Part shown: in pieces, positions 44,321 to 54,094 of the stretch | Position numbering within the stretch: the first letter of the stretch is position 1 | Layout: each line of letters opens with the position of its first letter | Assembly (NCBI RefSeq): GCF_008330945.1 | Contig: NZ_CP043489.1 | Span: 2,057,501 to 2,121,500, forward strand | Direction: 5' to 3' | DNA from: Labrys sp. KNU-23 | GTDB lineage: Bacteria > Pseudomonadota > Alphaproteobacteria > Rhizobiales > Labraceae | Length of the DNA stretch: 64,000 nucleotides | Program-made: the position numbers and the translations under genes | Notes under the pieces: generated by a model | Databases searched by the model: none | What the model was told of the DNA's origin: nothing | What the model saw: the letters and a program-made list of their open reading frames with translations, nothing else

Positions 44321-45424
44321 TTGAATCCGATACCGCAATCGCCCCCTCTCGCTTGGCCCGACAGCCGCGAGATCCTGCAGAGTTCCCTGCTCGAAGCCGG
44401 CCTCGCTCCGGCGAGCATCGACCGGCTCGCCGAACAGGCCCGGCCGGCGCTGGTGCTGGAAACCACGCCTTGCGACGAAAGCCTGATTCCGCTCGGCGCC
44501 AGCAAGATAGGCGGTTTGCCCGACCTGCCCGACAGCATGGCCTGGCCGGAACGCTTGCCCTATGGCGACGCCACCGAACGCGCTCAGATCCACCTCGCTG
44601 AAGCCGATCGCCTCGCCAGCGAGGCTACGCGGCCGGGCTCGTCGCTGACGCCGGAGCATGCCCGCGAGGCCAGCCGCGAGCAAAGCGATCTTGCCGCGGC
44701 GGTCACCTCCACCTTTCCCCTGGCCTTCATCGCCCAGCTCGATCTGGCGTCGCTGTCGCTGACCCCGGGGTTTCCCGCCGCATTGCCGCATCATGGCCGC
44801 CTGCTGCTGTTCTGCGACTATTGGGCGAAGCCGAAATCCTACGATCCCCATGCCGCGACCGGGTTGCGCCTGATCTGGGACAAGACACCGGTCGAGCGCC
44901 TGGAACGCAAGGCTGAACCCGCTGCCCTGGCGGCCCTGGCGCAGGAACGGTGGAGCAGCCGTTTCAAGCCGGCCGCGGTGACGCCGCACCCGGTGGTTAC
45001 CGCCATCCCGCCGAGCGACAAGGGCTTCGACGCTTTCCCGCACGGCGAGGAGGCTTCGACTTTCTGGGACGAGGACAGCGAGGAGGTCCGTTACGAGACC
45101 TGGCTCGGCCACTATGGCACGCCGGCTGGCAGGGACGGCGCCAATCACCAGCTCGGCGGCTGGCCGCGCCCCCTGCAGAACGGCATGCAGGCCCAGGCGC
45201 AACTGGCTTCGCACGGGATTTTCTGCGGCGCGGGCGAAGCCTTTGCCAGCGCCGAGGCTCGCAGGCTGCTGCGCTCGGCGGATCGCTGGCGCCTGCTGCT
45301 GCAGATCGGCCGGGACGATGCCCTCGGCCTGTTGCCCTCGGGCACGCTCTACATCCTCATGCGTGAGCACGACATGCGCATACGCGCCTTCGACCGGGCC
45401 TGGATGGTGTTCCAGAAACGATAA
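44321..45424 (+). CDS. DUF1963 (YwqG-like) family protein
   Basis: A 367-residue cytoplasmic protein of the DUF1963 family, recognised from GASKIGGLPDLPDSMAWP, PLAFIAQLDLASL and the later beta-rich repeats (GRLLLFCDYWA, QLGGWPRPLQNGMQ, GTLYILMRE). The family has no established function. No ATG lies near the conserved start; a TTG at 44321, 20 bases after the comF stop, gives a sensible N-terminus and has ACGGGA upstream. It follows comF without a terminator, so cotranscription is likely. Confidence 0.75.
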   Translation: MNPIPQSPPLAWPDSREILQSSLLEAGLAPASIDRLAEQARPALVLETTPCDESLIPLGASKIGGLPDLPDSMAWPERLPYGDATERAQIHLAEADRLASEATRPGSSLTPEHAREASREQSDLAAAVTSTFPLAFIAQLDLASLSLTPGFPAALPHHGRLLLFCDYWAKPKSYDPHAATGLRLIWDKTPVERLERKAEPAALAALAQERWSSRFKPAAVTPHPVVTAIPPSDKGFDAFPHGEEASTFWDEDSEEVRYETWLGHYGTPAGRDGANHQLGGWPRPLQNGMQAQAQLASHGIFCGAGEAFASAEARRLLRSADRWRLLLQIGRDDALGLLPSGTLYILMREHDMRIRAFDRAWMVFQKR

Positions 45425-45546
45425 GCCCGGAATACAGCCATGCAGGCTGCCGCGCCCTGCTTGTCGGCCTGCCGCAACTGCCTATAATGCCGATTGATTT
45501 TGGTTCTCCGCCTTCCCATCTGTGGGCGAGGTCGTTTGTGGATGGA

Positions 45547-45813
45547 ATGAAGGCAATGCCGCCCGTCGTCGTGTATTCGAAATCCTGGTGCCCCTATTGC
45601 AAGGCGGCCAAGGCCCTGCTCACCCGCAAGGGCATTCCGTTCGAGGAGATCGACGTCGACGGCAAGCCTGAGCTGCAGGAGGCCATGAGCCGGCGCGCCA
45701 ACGGGCGCCGAACCGTGCCCCAGATCTTCATCGGGGAGACCCATGTCGGCGGCAGTGACGATCTTCATGATCTCGAAGCGGCCGGTGGCCTCGACAAACT
45801 TATCGCTGCCTGA
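45547..45813 (+). CDS. grxC: Glutaredoxin 3
   Basis: A short glutaredoxin of 85-88 residues with the dithiol active site SWCPYCKAAK (CPYC), the cis-proline region RTVPQIFIGETHVGGSDDL, and the usual ending helix. It uses glutathione to reduce protein disulfides. The frame is open from 45487. ATG 45547 and ATG 45556 (MPPVVVYS) are both possible; neither has a strong site. It lies in the comF-grxC-nitrilase order common in Hyphomicrobiales. A family B repeat starts eight bases after the stop. Confidence 0.93.
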   Translation: MKAMPPVVVYSKSWCPYCKAAKALLTRKGIPFEEIDVDGKPELQEAMSRRANGRRTVPQIFIGETHVGGSDDLHDLEAAGGLDKLIAA

Positions 45814-45820
45814 GACCACC

Positions 45821-45920
45821 AGAGCAAGGCGCGTTCACGACTGAACGTTTGTTTGCTCTAACTCTTTGTTTCGATGCGTCTTTGCGATTCCTGGTGATTC
45901 CGCCAAATCGCGAAACGCTA
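45821..45920 (+). repeat. Dispersed intergenic element, family B copy 2
   Basis: It starts AGAGCAAGGCGCGTTC, then has TTGTTTGCTCT, CTCTTTGTTTCGATGCGTCT, TTGCGATTCCTGGTGATT and CCGCCAAATCGCGAAACGC. The AGAGCAA head pairs with TTGCTCT. It occupies the gap between grxC and the nitrilase gene, ending just before the GAGGAG site of the latter. Confidence 0.85.
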
Positions 45921-45935
45921 TGAGGAGACGGATCC

Positions 45936-46778
45936 ATGCGTTTCAAAGCCGCCGTCCTGCAGATGCGCTCGGGCCTGGTGCCATCGGACAATGTCGCCAC
46001 CGTTGCCGCCGCCGCCCGCGAGGCCAAGGCCGCCGGGGCCGAGTATCTGCAGACGCCCGAGATGACCACCGTGGTCAATCGCGACCGGGCCGCCATGATG
46101 GCTGCGATCGGCGACGAGCAGACCAATCCCGAGCTTGACGCCTTCCGTGCAATCGCGCGCGACAACAGCCTGCACCTCCATATCGGCTCCATGGCCGTGC
46201 GTGTCGGCGACAAGGCTGCCAACCGCGCCTTCGTCATCGATCCCGCGGGCGAGCTGCTCGCCTCCTACGACAAGATCCATCTGTTCGACGTCGATCTTGC
46301 CGGCGGTGAATCCTGGCGCGAATCCAATGCCTATGTCGGCGGCGACCATGCCGTGACGGTCGACCTGCCCTTCGCGCGGCTGGGCCTGGGCATCTGCTAC
46401 GACGTGCGCTTTCCCCAGCTCTTCCGCGCCTATGGCGATGCCAGCGCCGATGTGATCAGCGCGCCGGCCTGTTTCACCAAGCAGACGGGCGAGGCCCATT
46501 GGCATGTGCTGCAGCGCGCCCGCGCCATCGAGAACGGCGCCTGGATGATCTCGGCCGCCCAGGTCGGCCATCACGACGACGGTCGCGACACCTATGGCCA
46601 TTCCGTCATCATCGATCCCTGGGGCCGGGTGGTCGCCGATGCCGGCGATACGCTCGGGCTTGTTTATGGCGAGGTCGACGTGCATGCCGTGGCGGCGACC
46701 CGCGGCAAGATCCCCAACCTCAAGAATGCGCGCTCCTTCACCGTGAAGACCGAACCCGCGCTGAGGGCTGCAGAGTGA
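45936..46778 (+). CDS. Carbon-nitrogen hydrolase (nitrilase superfamily, Nit-like)
   Basis: A 280-residue hydrolase with the catalytic triad visible: glutamate in LQTPEMTT, lysine in YDKIHLFDVD, and cysteine in LGLGICYDVRFPQLFRAY. The FDVD and ESWRESNAY-region segments are those of Nit1/Nit2-type omega-amidases, which hydrolyse deaminated glutathione or alpha-keto acid amides. That role is inferred from the family and fits the neighbour grxC. GAGGAG lies upstream of the ATG at 45936. Its stop overlaps the start of the DUF1178 gene by four bases (GTGA). Confidence 0.9.
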   Translation: MRFKAAVLQMRSGLVPSDNVATVAAAAREAKAAGAEYLQTPEMTTVVNRDRAAMMAAIGDEQTNPELDAFRAIARDNSLHLHIGSMAVRVGDKAANRAFVIDPAGELLASYDKIHLFDVDLAGGESWRESNAYVGGDHAVTVDLPFARLGLGICYDVRFPQLFRAYGDASADVISAPACFTKQTGEAHWHVLQRARAIENGAWMISAAQVGHHDDGRDTYGHSVIIDPWGRVVADAGDTLGLVYGEVDVHAVAATRGKIPNLKNARSFTVKTEPALRAAE

Positions 46779-47245
46779 TTCGTTTTTCGCTCGTCTGCGA
46801 CCAGGGTCACGAGTTCGAAAGCTGGTTTCGTGACAGTGCCGCCTATGACGATCAGGCCGAACATGGCCTGCTGAGCTGTGCCCATTGTGCCTCGACCAAG
46901 ATCGGCAAGGCCATCATGGCGCCGCAGGTGGCCCGCAAGGACCGCGAAAGCGGGAACCCCGACACCAAAATTCGCGAAAACCTGCCAGCCTTGCCGCAGC
47001 CGGTAGCCCTGACCTCCCCGGAAGAACAGGCTCTGCGGACCAAGGTGCGCGAACTGCATGCCATGCTGACGGCGAAATCCGACTATGTCGGCGACAAATT
47101 CGCCGCCGAAGCCCGCAAGATGCATGACGGCGAGATCGAACATCGCACCATCCATGGCGAGGCGACCGGCGACGACGTGCGCAGCCTGCTCGAGGACGGC
47201 ATCGACATCCTGCCTCTGCCCATGCTGCCGGACGATCGGAACTAG
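46775..47245 (+). CDS. DUF1178 family protein
   Basis: A 156-residue protein starting with a GTG that overlaps the nitrilase stop (GTGA). The N-terminus IRFSLVCDQGHEFESWF and the CAHCAST segment give three cysteines and a histidine that could form a zinc ribbon. The C-terminus KSDYVGDKFAAEARKMHDGE and IHGEATGDDVRSLLEDGIDILPLP is the family hallmark. No function is known. It is translationally coupled to the nitrilase gene. Confidence 0.9.
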   Translation: MIRFSLVCDQGHEFESWFRDSAAYDDQAEHGLLSCAHCASTKIGKAIMAPQVARKDRESGNPDTKIRENLPALPQPVALTSPEEQALRTKVRELHAMLTAKSDYVGDKFAAEARKMHDGEIEHRTIHGEATGDDVRSLLEDGIDILPLPMLPDDRN

Positions 47246-47286
47246 CACTGGGCAGGCTGGTCTTCAGAGACTGACCGAAAAGTCAC

Positions 47287-47415
47287 GGGAACCTCGACCT
47301 TTGTCATCACCGGGCTTGCCCCGGTGATCCATGGCCTCAATCTCCACGGATTGCGGTAGCTGGATGCCCGGGACAAACCCCGGCATGACATAAGGTGGAG
47401 CTTTTCTCGGTTCCC
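47287..47415. repeat. Palindromic repeat in the gap 47246-47563
   Basis: Outer arms GGGAACC (47287) and GGTTCCC (47409), and inner hairpins GTCATCACCGGGCTTG-CCCCGGTGAT and ATGCCCGGGACAAACCCCGGCAT, make a two-armed palindrome of the GTCAT-CACCGGG class common in alphaproteobacteria. The rest of the 318-base gap before the response regulator contains no gene that I can support. Confidence 0.75.
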
Positions 47416-47563
47416 TTGCGAATTTTGAGTCAGGCCCTTCAGGCCAGCCTGGAGAGGCAATGCCTGCGGACAGGTCCGGCGGGTCTGAAGACCACGCCCC
47501 CAATCCCGCCTTCCCTATCCGCCTGCGCGGCCCTACAGTCTCCCCAACGAAAAGGGAGGTCGA

Positions 47564-48238
47564 TTGCGCATCCTGCTGGTCGAGGACGCCGAGGATCTGG
47601 GCGATGCCATGGTGGCGAGGCTGCGCAGCTCCGGCCATGCCGTGGAGTGGCTGCGCGACGGTACGCTCGCCTCCGAGCGCCTGCGCCAGGAAACCTTCGA
47701 CGCGGTGGTGCTCGACGTGATGCTGCCGGGTCGCGACGGCTTCGCCATCCTGTCCGATCTGCGCCGGGCCGGCCACGGCACCCCGGTGCTGGTGGTCACC
47801 GCCCGCTCGGAGGTCGACGACAAGATCAGCCTGCTCGACCTCGGCGCTGACGACTATCTGGTCAAACCCTTCGACCTGCGCGAATTCGAGGCCAGGCTCC
47901 GCGCCGTGATGCGCCGGCCGGCCGGCATGCGCGCCAGCACCATCGAGGTCGAGGCCCTGACGATCGATCTCGCGGCGCGCACGGTCGCGATCCAGGGCAA
48001 GCCCATCGATTGCGGCCGGCGCGAATTCCGCCTGCTCGAGATTCTTGTCGCCAAGCTCGGCCAGGTCGCGCCGAAGGAACGGCTGATGGACCAGGTGTTC
48101 AGCCTGGACGACGAGGTCACGGTCAACGCCCTGGAACTGCTGGTCTCACGCCTGCGCCGCAAGCTGCAGGGTGCCGGCATCGAGATCGTGACGATGCGCG
48201 GCGCGGGCTATATGGCGCGGCGGCATGACGGCCCCTGA
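47564..48238 (+). CDS. OmpR-family response regulator (TctD-like)
   Basis: A 224-residue two-domain regulator. The receiver domain shows acidic residues at 7-8 (VEDAEDLG), the phosphoacceptor Asp51 (LDVMLPGRDG), Thr79 and Lys100 (DYLVKPFD). The winged-helix DNA-binding domain spans about 130-220 and ends in VNALELLVSRLRRKL and GAGYMARR. The start is a TTG at 47564 with GGGAGG six bases upstream. It overlaps the kinase gene by 14 bases. By its place beside tctCBA it probably controls uptake of a tri- or dicarboxylate; the ligand is unknown. Confidence 0.92.
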   Translation: MRILLVEDAEDLGDAMVARLRSSGHAVEWLRDGTLASERLRQETFDAVVLDVMLPGRDGFAILSDLRRAGHGTPVLVVTARSEVDDKISLLDLGADDYLVKPFDLREFEARLRAVMRRPAGMRASTIEVEALTIDLAARTVAIQGKPIDCGRREFRLLEILVAKLGQVAPKERLMDQVFSLDDEVTVNALELLVSRLRRKLQGAGIEIVTMRGAGYMARRHDGP

Positions 48239-50768
48239 TCCCGTCACGCCCGTGACCGTCGCATCCGCAGCCGCTTCCCTGGCGACCACCGCGCGCGCAA
48301 CTGCCTCGATCCGCCGCCGCGTCCTGGCGGCAGCCCTGCTGGTGCTCGCCCTCGCCGCGCTCGCCTTCATCGTCTTCATCCATTCCTACGCCCGCCGCGC
48401 CGCCGACCAGGCCTATGACCGCCTCCTCACCGCCTCCGCGCTCACCATCGCCGGCGCCGTGCTGGTCGAGGAAGGTCGCGTCACCGTCGAACTGCCCTAT
48501 GCCGCCCTCGCCATGCTCGGCTCGGGCGGCGATCGCATCTATTATCAGGTCGAGGCCCCCGACGGCGCCCTGGTCACCGGTTATGGCGATCTCGCCGAGG
48601 AATTGCCGGCCGTGCGCTCGGCCGAGACCGTCTTCGCCGATTCGCGCTATCACGACGAGCCCGTGCGCGTCGCCAGCATCGGCCGCCTGATCTCGGCCAG
48701 CAGCGCCGCGGGCTGGGTGACCATCCGGGTCGCCGAAACGCGCGGGGCGCGCACCGCCCTCGCCTCGGAAATCGTCTCGCGGGCGGTGCTGCCGCTGATC
48801 GGCATCCTGGTGCTCGCTTTGGCCCTGGTCTGGTTCGGCGTGCAGCGAGCCTTCGCGCCGCTCACCACGGTGGAGGCGGCGCTGCGCGATCGTGCCCCGC
48901 AGGATCTTTCCCCTCTCGCCGTGCCGGTTCCCGCCGAGGTCAGCCAGCTCGTCGCGGCCCTCAACGATTTCATGCGCCGCCTCGCCAGCGTGATGAACGC
49001 CCTGTCGGGCGTGGTCGCCGACGCCGCTCATCAGGTGCGCACCCCGCTCGCATCCCTGCGCGCCCAGGCCGAAGTGGCCCTGGACGAGCGCGACTACCAG
49101 GCCCTGCACGAGCGGGTGGCCAAGATCCATCGCAACGCCGTGCATGCCAGCGAGCTCGTCAGCCAGCTTCTGATGGAGGCGACGCTGACCCACCGCCTCG
49201 AGAGCCGCGAATCCGCCCTCATCCCCATCGCCGACATCGTCGAGGACGTCGCCCGCCGCTTCGATCCGGACGAGGTCGGCCGGCTCACAGTGACCGTCGC
49301 GCCCACCCTGGCCGGCACCCATCTCATGGGCGACCGCCTCGCCTTGCAGGAGATGCTGCGCAACCTCGCCGGCAATGCCCTGCTCTATGCCCCCGACAGC
49401 CCGGTGGAGATCGTGGCAGAACCTGCGCCGGGCGAGCGCGTGCTCATCATGGTGCGCGACCACGGCCCGGGCATTCCCGATACCGAGAAGGAAATCGTGC
49501 TCCAGCGCTTTCAGCGAGGCAAGACCGGCGCCGGCACCGTGGGCTCGGGACTTGGCCTGCCGATCGCCCGCACCGTGGCGCTGGCCCATGGCGGCAGCCT
49601 GTCATTGCACGACCGGCCCGGCGGCGGGCTGGAGGTCCGTCTCGAACTGCCGCTGGCACCGGTGCAGGCGAGAGGGCGCGCCGTCCTCAGGCGTGGCATG
49701 GCGGCGCTCGCCCTGGCCCTCGGCGTCGCCATCGGGAGCAGTTGGAACGACATGGCCCAGGCCGCCGCCAAGCTCTATCCGGCACCGGTGCCCGGCGGAC
49801 CGACGCTCTCGATCCTCGGCACCACCGACACGCCGCAGTTCGAATTGCTGATCCACGACTTCCAGGAACTGCGCCCCGACGTCAATGTGCGCTATGAGGA
49901 GACCGACACGCTGCCGCTCTACCAGCGCACGCTGGAGAAACGGCTGGATGTGGATGTCGATCTCCTGGTTTCCTCGGCGGCCGACCTGCAGGTCAAGCTC
50001 GCCAATGACGGCCACGCCCTCGCCCATGCCTCGCCCTTGCTGTCGGCTCTGCCGGCCTGGGCCAGTTGGCGTTCCGAAATCTTCGGCTTCACCTTCGAAC
50101 CGATCGTCATCGTCTACAACCGCACCCAGGTGCCTGACGGCCAGGCCCCGCACTCCCATCTGGCTCTCACCGAACTCCTGGAGAAGGAGACCGAGCGCTT
50201 CCGCGGCAAGGTCGCGACCTACGACATCGGCCAGAGCGGGGTCGGCCATCTGCTGGCGGCGCAGGATGCCCAGATCTCCTCGAATTTCTGGCGCCTGACC
50301 CGCGCTCTCGGCCGGGCCGATGTCCGGCTCTCCGGCTCCAGCCCGGCCATCCTCGAGGGTATCGCCTCGGGCTCCCTGGCGCTGGGCTACAATGTGCTGG
50401 GCTCCTACGCCTATGCCCGCCAGCGCTTCGACAAGCGCATCGGCATCGTCATTCCCGACGATTACGCCCTCATCCTTACCCGGGTAATGCTGGTGCCGCG
50501 CTGGGCCAACCAGCCCGATCTCGGCCGCGCCTTCATCGACTATGTCCTCTCCCCCCGGGGCCAGGCGGTGGTGGCCGGCCAGGCCGCCCTCGGCTCGATC
50601 GTGCCGGGCACGCCGGGCGGCTGGACGGCCGAGCGCATCAGCACCGCCTCGCGCGGCGTGCTGCAGCCGATCACGCTCGGCCCGGCCCTGCTGGTGGCGC
50701 TCGACCAGGAGCGCAAAGCCCGTTTCCTGGCAACCTGGCGCCAGTTGGTGACGGACGGCTCGCGCTGA
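48225..50768 (+). CDS. Histidine kinase (TctE-like) fused to a periplasmic solute-binding domain
   Basis: One continuous frame of 847 codons. Residues 33-54 and about 187-206 are membrane helices around a TctE-type sensor region. The kinase has its H-box at ADAAHQVRTPLASLRAQAE (His269), N-box at LRNLAGNALLYAP (378-390), and ATP boxes RDHGPGIP and GSGLGLPIARTVALAHGG. At 489-513 a basic stretch and hydrophobic segment (RRGMAALALALGVAIGSSW) follows, which reads like a signal peptide or third membrane helix. Residues about 525-847 are an extracellular solute-binding domain of the iron/polyamine (ExtracSBP) type (LSILGTTDTPQFELLIHDFQ, PIVIVYNRTQVPDG, GKVATYDIGQSGVG). An internal ATG at 49698 (Met492) could start a separate binding protein. 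The usual separate genes seem to be joined here. Confidence 0.9.
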   Translation: MTAPDPVTPVTVASAAASLATTARATASIRRRVLAAALLVLALAALAFIVFIHSYARRAADQAYDRLLTASALTIAGAVLVEEGRVTVELPYAALAMLGSGGDRIYYQVEAPDGALVTGYGDLAEELPAVRSAETVFADSRYHDEPVRVASIGRLISASSAAGWVTIRVAETRGARTALASEIVSRAVLPLIGILVLALALVWFGVQRAFAPLTTVEAALRDRAPQDLSPLAVPVPAEVSQLVAALNDFMRRLASVMNALSGVVADAAHQVRTPLASLRAQAEVALDERDYQALHERVAKIHRNAVHASELVSQLLMEATLTHRLESRESALIPIADIVEDVARRFDPDEVGRLTVTVAPTLAGTHLMGDRLALQEMLRNLAGNALLYAPDSPVEIVAEPAPGERVLIMVRDHGPGIPDTEKEIVLQRFQRGKTGAGTVGSGLGLPIARTVALAHGGSLSLHDRPGGGLEVRLELPLAPVQARGRAVLRRGMAALALALGVAIGSSWNDMAQAAAKLYPAPVPGGPTLSILGTTDTPQFELLIHDFQELRPDVNVRYEETDTLPLYQRTLEKRLDVDVDLLVSSAADLQVKLANDGHALAHASPLLSALPAWASWRSEIFGFTFEPIVIVYNRTQVPDGQAPHSHLALTELLEKETERFRGKVATYDIGQSGVGHLLAAQDAQISSNFWRLTRALGRADVRLSGSSPAILEGIASGSLALGYNVLGSYAYARQRFDKRIGIVIPDDYALILTRVMLVPRWANQPDLGRAFIDYVLSPRGQAVVAGQAALGSIVPGTPGGWTAERISTASRGVLQPITLGPALLVALDQERKARFLATWRQLVTDGSR

Positions 50769-50953
50769 CAGGTCGCTGACAGGAATAGTTGCTATCGTGT
50801 TTGCAACCGGACCTTGCAAGGCCCGGAACAAGACGTAGGGCGCGGGGGGAACGGCTGCTGTGGAGCAGCCTCGAGGTGCATGTCCCTTCCTCCTTTCCCT
50901 ACCCACGCGATCGCAAGCGTTCGACCAAGAACGCCTTGCTCAGGGAGGAAATG

Positions 50954-51913
50954 ATGAAGAAACTCTTGCTGGCCTGCGCCACCGCGGGTGCCCTGGCTTT
51001 TTCCAGCCTCACGGCCATGGCCCAGACGGCGGGCTATGAGATCATGGCTCCGGCCGCGCCGGGCGGCGGCTGGGACCAGACGGCCCGCACCATGCAGATG
51101 GCGCTGCGCACCGAAAGGATCGCTCGCAACGTGCAGGTCAACAATGTCGCCGGCGCCGGCGGCACCATCGGCCTGGCCCAGTTCGTCAACCAGTCCAAGG
51201 GTAGCCCCTCCGCGCTGATCGTCGGCGGCTATGTCATGGTCGGCGCCATCCTCACCAACAATTCCGCCGTCAGCCTCGCCGACGTCACCCCGATCGCCCG
51301 CCTCACCGGCGAGAGCGAAGCCATCGTCGTACCGGCCTCCTCGCCGATCAAGACGCTGGGCGACCTGGTCGAGGCCCTGAAGAAGGATCCCGGCGCGGTA
51401 TCCTGGGCCGGTGGCTCGGCCGGCGGCACCGACCACATCACGGCGGGCCTGTTTGCCAAGGCCGTGGGCGTCGATCCCTCCAAGATCAATTATGTCGCCT
51501 TCGCCGGCGGTGGTGAAGCCGTCGCCGCCGTGCTCAGCGAGCAGGTGACGGCCGGCATTTCCGGCTATGGCGAGTTCGAAGGCCAGATCAAGGGCGGCGC
51601 GCTGCGCCTTCTGGCCGTCTCCGGCGCCAAGCGCATCGACGGTGTCGATGCCCCCACCTTCAAGGAAGCCGGGGTCGACGTTGCCCTGGAGAATTGGCGC
51701 ATGGTCGCCGCCGCTCCCGGCCTCACGCCCGAGCAGAAGGCCGCCATCACCGCCGACATCGAGAAGATGGTGAAGTCGAAGACCTGGCAGGACACGCTCA
51801 AGACTCGCGGTTGGACCGACACCTATCTGTCTGGTGACGCCTTTGACGCCGCGCTGAAGAGCGACATCGCCGCCACCGGCACGGTGCTCAAAGACATCGG
51901 CCTGGTGAAATGA
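50954..51913 (+). CDS. tctC: Tripartite tricarboxylate transporter substrate-binding protein
   Basis: A 319-residue periplasmic receptor. The signal peptide [23 protein letters not shown] is followed by [21 protein letters not shown], the TctC/Bug signature, then [30 protein letters not shown] and [19 protein letters not shown] 50954 has GGAGG at five bases; ATG 50951 is too close. It captures a carboxylate and feeds the TctA-TctB membrane pair. The substrate cannot be read from sequence. Its stop overlaps the tctB start (ATGA). Confidence 0.92.
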   Translation: MKKLLLACATAGALAFSSLTAMAQTAGYEIMAPAAPGGGWDQTARTMQMALRTERIARNVQVNNVAGAGGTIGLAQFVNQSKGSPSALIVGGYVMVGAILTNNSAVSLADVTPIARLTGESEAIVVPASSPIKTLGDLVEALKKDPGAVSWAGGSAGGTDHITAGLFAKAVGVDPSKINYVAFAGGGEAVAAVLSEQVTAGISGYGEFEGQIKGGALRLLAVSGAKRIDGVDAPTFKEAGVDVALENWRMVAAAPGLTPEQKAAITADIEKMVKSKTWQDTLKTRGWTDTYLSGDAFDAALKSDIAATGTVLKDIGLVK

Positions 51914-52425
51914 GCAACGCCGGGGGCAGAACGGAGCGCGGGCGTCCGCCCGGCTCCACCGTCGCCGGGCTGGTGATCGCAGCCAGTCTGGCGATCCTCG
52001 CCGTCGTCATCGGCATCGATGCGGCCATGCTCAACACCAAGGTCGCCAGCGACCCGCTCGGGCCGGCCGCCTTCCCCTACGCCGTCGCGGCGGGATTGCT
52101 CGTCCTCGCCGTCGCCACGGCGGTATCGGCCCTGCGCGGCAAGACGCCGACGCCGGAGGAACGCCAGGATTTCACGGCGGTCGCCTGGGTGATTGCCGGG
52201 CTGCTGGCGCAGATCCTGCTCATCGCCGTCAATGCCGGCTTCTCACTGGCCAGCGGCCTGTTGTTCGGGTTGGCCGCCCGCGGCTTCGGCAAGCCGCTCT
52301 GGCTGGCTTGCCTGGTCGGCGTGGTGTTGTCCTTCCTGACCTGGCTGGCTTTCTCGCAACTCCTGCAACTGTCACTGCCGCAGGGACCACTGGAACACGC
52401 TGTCTCCGCGCTCCTGAGCGATTGA
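51910..52425 (+). CDS. tctB: Tripartite tricarboxylate transporter small membrane subunit
   Basis: A 171-residue protein with four hydrophobic helices (about 17-36, 55-75, 90-110, 125-155). The segments SDPLGPAAFPYAVAAGLLVLAVA and GFSLASGLLFGLAARGFGK are typical TctB. A four-base ATGA overlap with tctC couples translation. The following tctA is 154 bases away, separated by a family B repeat. Confidence 0.9.
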   Translation: MSNAGGRTERGRPPGSTVAGLVIAASLAILAVVIGIDAAMLNTKVASDPLGPAAFPYAVAAGLLVLAVATAVSALRGKTPTPEERQDFTAVAWVIAGLLAQILLIAVNAGFSLASGLLFGLAARGFGKPLWLACLVGVVLSFLTWLAFSQLLQLSLPQGPLEHAVSALLSD

Positions 52426-52442
52426 TCCCAGGACCGGCCTCC

Positions 52443-52563
52443 CGGAGCAAAGCGCGTTTCAACGCGTAGGCGCCGTTGCTCCAACTCTCATTGTTTCGAA
52501 ATTCTTATTGTTTCGACTCGGCCTTGCGCTTCCCGGCGATCCCGCCGGTTCGCAAGACGCTTC
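52443..52563 (+). repeat. Dispersed intergenic element, family B copy 3, inside the tct operon
   Basis: It starts CGGAGCAAAGCGCGTTTC, then has GTTGCTCC, CATTGTTTCGAAATTCTTAT, a TTGTTTCGACTCG duplication, GCTTCCCGGCGATCCCGCCG and TTCGCAAGACGC. It is the most diverged copy, with an internal partial duplication. It must be transcribed with the operon. Confidence 0.75.
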
Positions 52564-52579
52564 AGGCTAGGACCCTTCG

Positions 52580-54094
52580 ATGCAGACATTCGGTCATCTG
52601 GTCGACGGATTGGCGGTCGCCCTGCAACCGTTCAACCTCATCTGCGCCTTCATCGGCGTGACGCTGGGCACGCTGATCGGCGTGCTGCCCGGTATCGGCC
52701 CGGCGCTGACCATCGCCCTGCTCCTGCCGGTGACCTTCCAGCTCGACCCTTCGGGCACCGGTGCCCTCATCATGTTCGCCGGCATCTATTATGGCGGCAT
52801 GTATGGCGGTTCGACCACCTCGATCCTGCTCAACACGCCGGGCGAGAGTTCCTCGATGGTCACCGCCGTCGAAGGCAACAAGATGGCCAAGGCCGGACGC
52901 GGCGGCCCCGCACTGGCGACGGCCGCCATCGGCTCCTTCGTCGCCGGCCTGCTGGCGACGCTGGCCCTGGCCTTCATCGCGCCCTGGGTGGTCAAGTTCG
53001 CACTGGCCTTCAAGTTCATAGACAAATTCGCCCTGATGGTGCTCGCCTTCGTCACGGTGTCGGCGGCGTTCGGCAATTCGGCGCTCAGGGGCCTGACCTC
53101 GCTGTTCATCGGCCTCGTCATCGGCCTGATCGGCAAGGATATCGTCAGCGGCCAGAACGGACGCCTGACCATGGGCCTCGTCGATCTGCGTGGCGGCATC
53201 GAGGTCACCATCCTCGCCGTCGCCCTGTTCGCCATCGGCGAGGCGCTGGCCGTGGCGGCCACCCACCAGCTCAGCACCGGCACGGTGGAGGCGATCAAGG
53301 GCTCGCTCTGGATGAGCAAAGAGGACTGGCGGCGTTCCTGGAAGCCCTGGCTGCGCGGCACCTTGTTCGGCTTTCCGATCGGGGCGATGCCGGCGGGCGG
53401 CGCCGAGATCGGCACCTTCCTCTCCTATGCCGCCGAGAAGCGCCTGGCGGAAAAGCCCGAGGAATTCGGCCACGGCGCCATCGAGGGTGTCGCCGGGCCG
53501 GAGGCGGCCAACAACGCCTCGGCCGCCGGCACGCTGGTGCCGCTGCTCACGCTCGGCCTGCCGACCTCGGCGACCGCCGCCGTCATGCTCGCCGGCTTCC
53601 AGCAATTCGGCCTGCAGCCGGGCGCCCAGCTCTTCACCTCCAATCCCGAGCTGGTCTGGGGCCTGATCGCCAGCCTGCTGGTCGCCAATTTCATGCTGCT
53701 GGCGCTGAACCTGCCGCTGGTCGGCCTGTGGGTGAAGCTGCTCTCCATCCCGCGCCCCTGGCTCTATGCCGGCATCCTCCTGTTCGCCACGCTCGGCACG
53801 CTGGCGTCCAATCCCTCGCCGGCCCAGCTCGCCATGTTGCTCGCCTTCGGCCTGATGGGCTATGGCCTCAGGCTTTACGACTATCCGATCGCGCCCGTGG
53901 TAGTGGGGCTGATCCTCGGGCCACTGGCCGAAGAGCAGCTTCGCAAGGCGCTCCAGCTCCATCAGGGCTTCTTCAGTTCGGTGCCGGCGATGATCCTCTT
54001 CAGTATCGCCGCCCTCGCCTTGATCGTGCCCGCCTATATGCGCTGGCGCGGACGCGGCAAGGTCCTCACCCAGCTTGCCGCAACCGAGGATTGA
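52580..54094 (+). CDS. tctA: Tripartite tricarboxylate transporter large membrane subunit
   Basis: A 504-residue protein with about eleven membrane helices. The two duplicated signature segments are [20 protein letters not shown] near the N-terminus and [19 protein letters not shown] near residue 330. Others are [21 protein letters not shown] and [19 protein letters not shown]. It forms the channel that imports carboxylates with an ion gradient and TctC. AGGCTAGGA lies upstream of the ATG at 52580. The operon appears to end in a row of strong hairpins. Confidence 0.94.
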   Translation: MQTFGHLVDGLAVALQPFNLICAFIGVTLGTLIGVLPGIGPALTIALLLPVTFQLDPSGTGALIMFAGIYYGGMYGGSTTSILLNTPGESSSMVTAVEGNKMAKAGRGGPALATAAIGSFVAGLLATLALAFIAPWVVKFALAFKFIDKFALMVLAFVTVSAAFGNSALRGLTSLFIGLVIGLIGKDIVSGQNGRLTMGLVDLRGGIEVTILAVALFAIGEALAVAATHQLSTGTVEAIKGSLWMSKEDWRRSWKPWLRGTLFGFPIGAMPAGGAEIGTFLSYAAEKRLAEKPEEFGHGAIEGVAGPEAANNASAAGTLVPLLTLGLPTSATAAVMLAGFQQFGLQPGAQLFTSNPELVWGLIASLLVANFMLLALNLPLVGLWVKLLSIPRPWLYAGILLFATLGTLASNPSPAQLAMLLAFGLMGYGLRLYDYPIAPVVVGLILGPLAEEQLRKALQLHQGFFSSVPAMILFSIAALALIVPAYMRWRGRGKVLTQLAATED

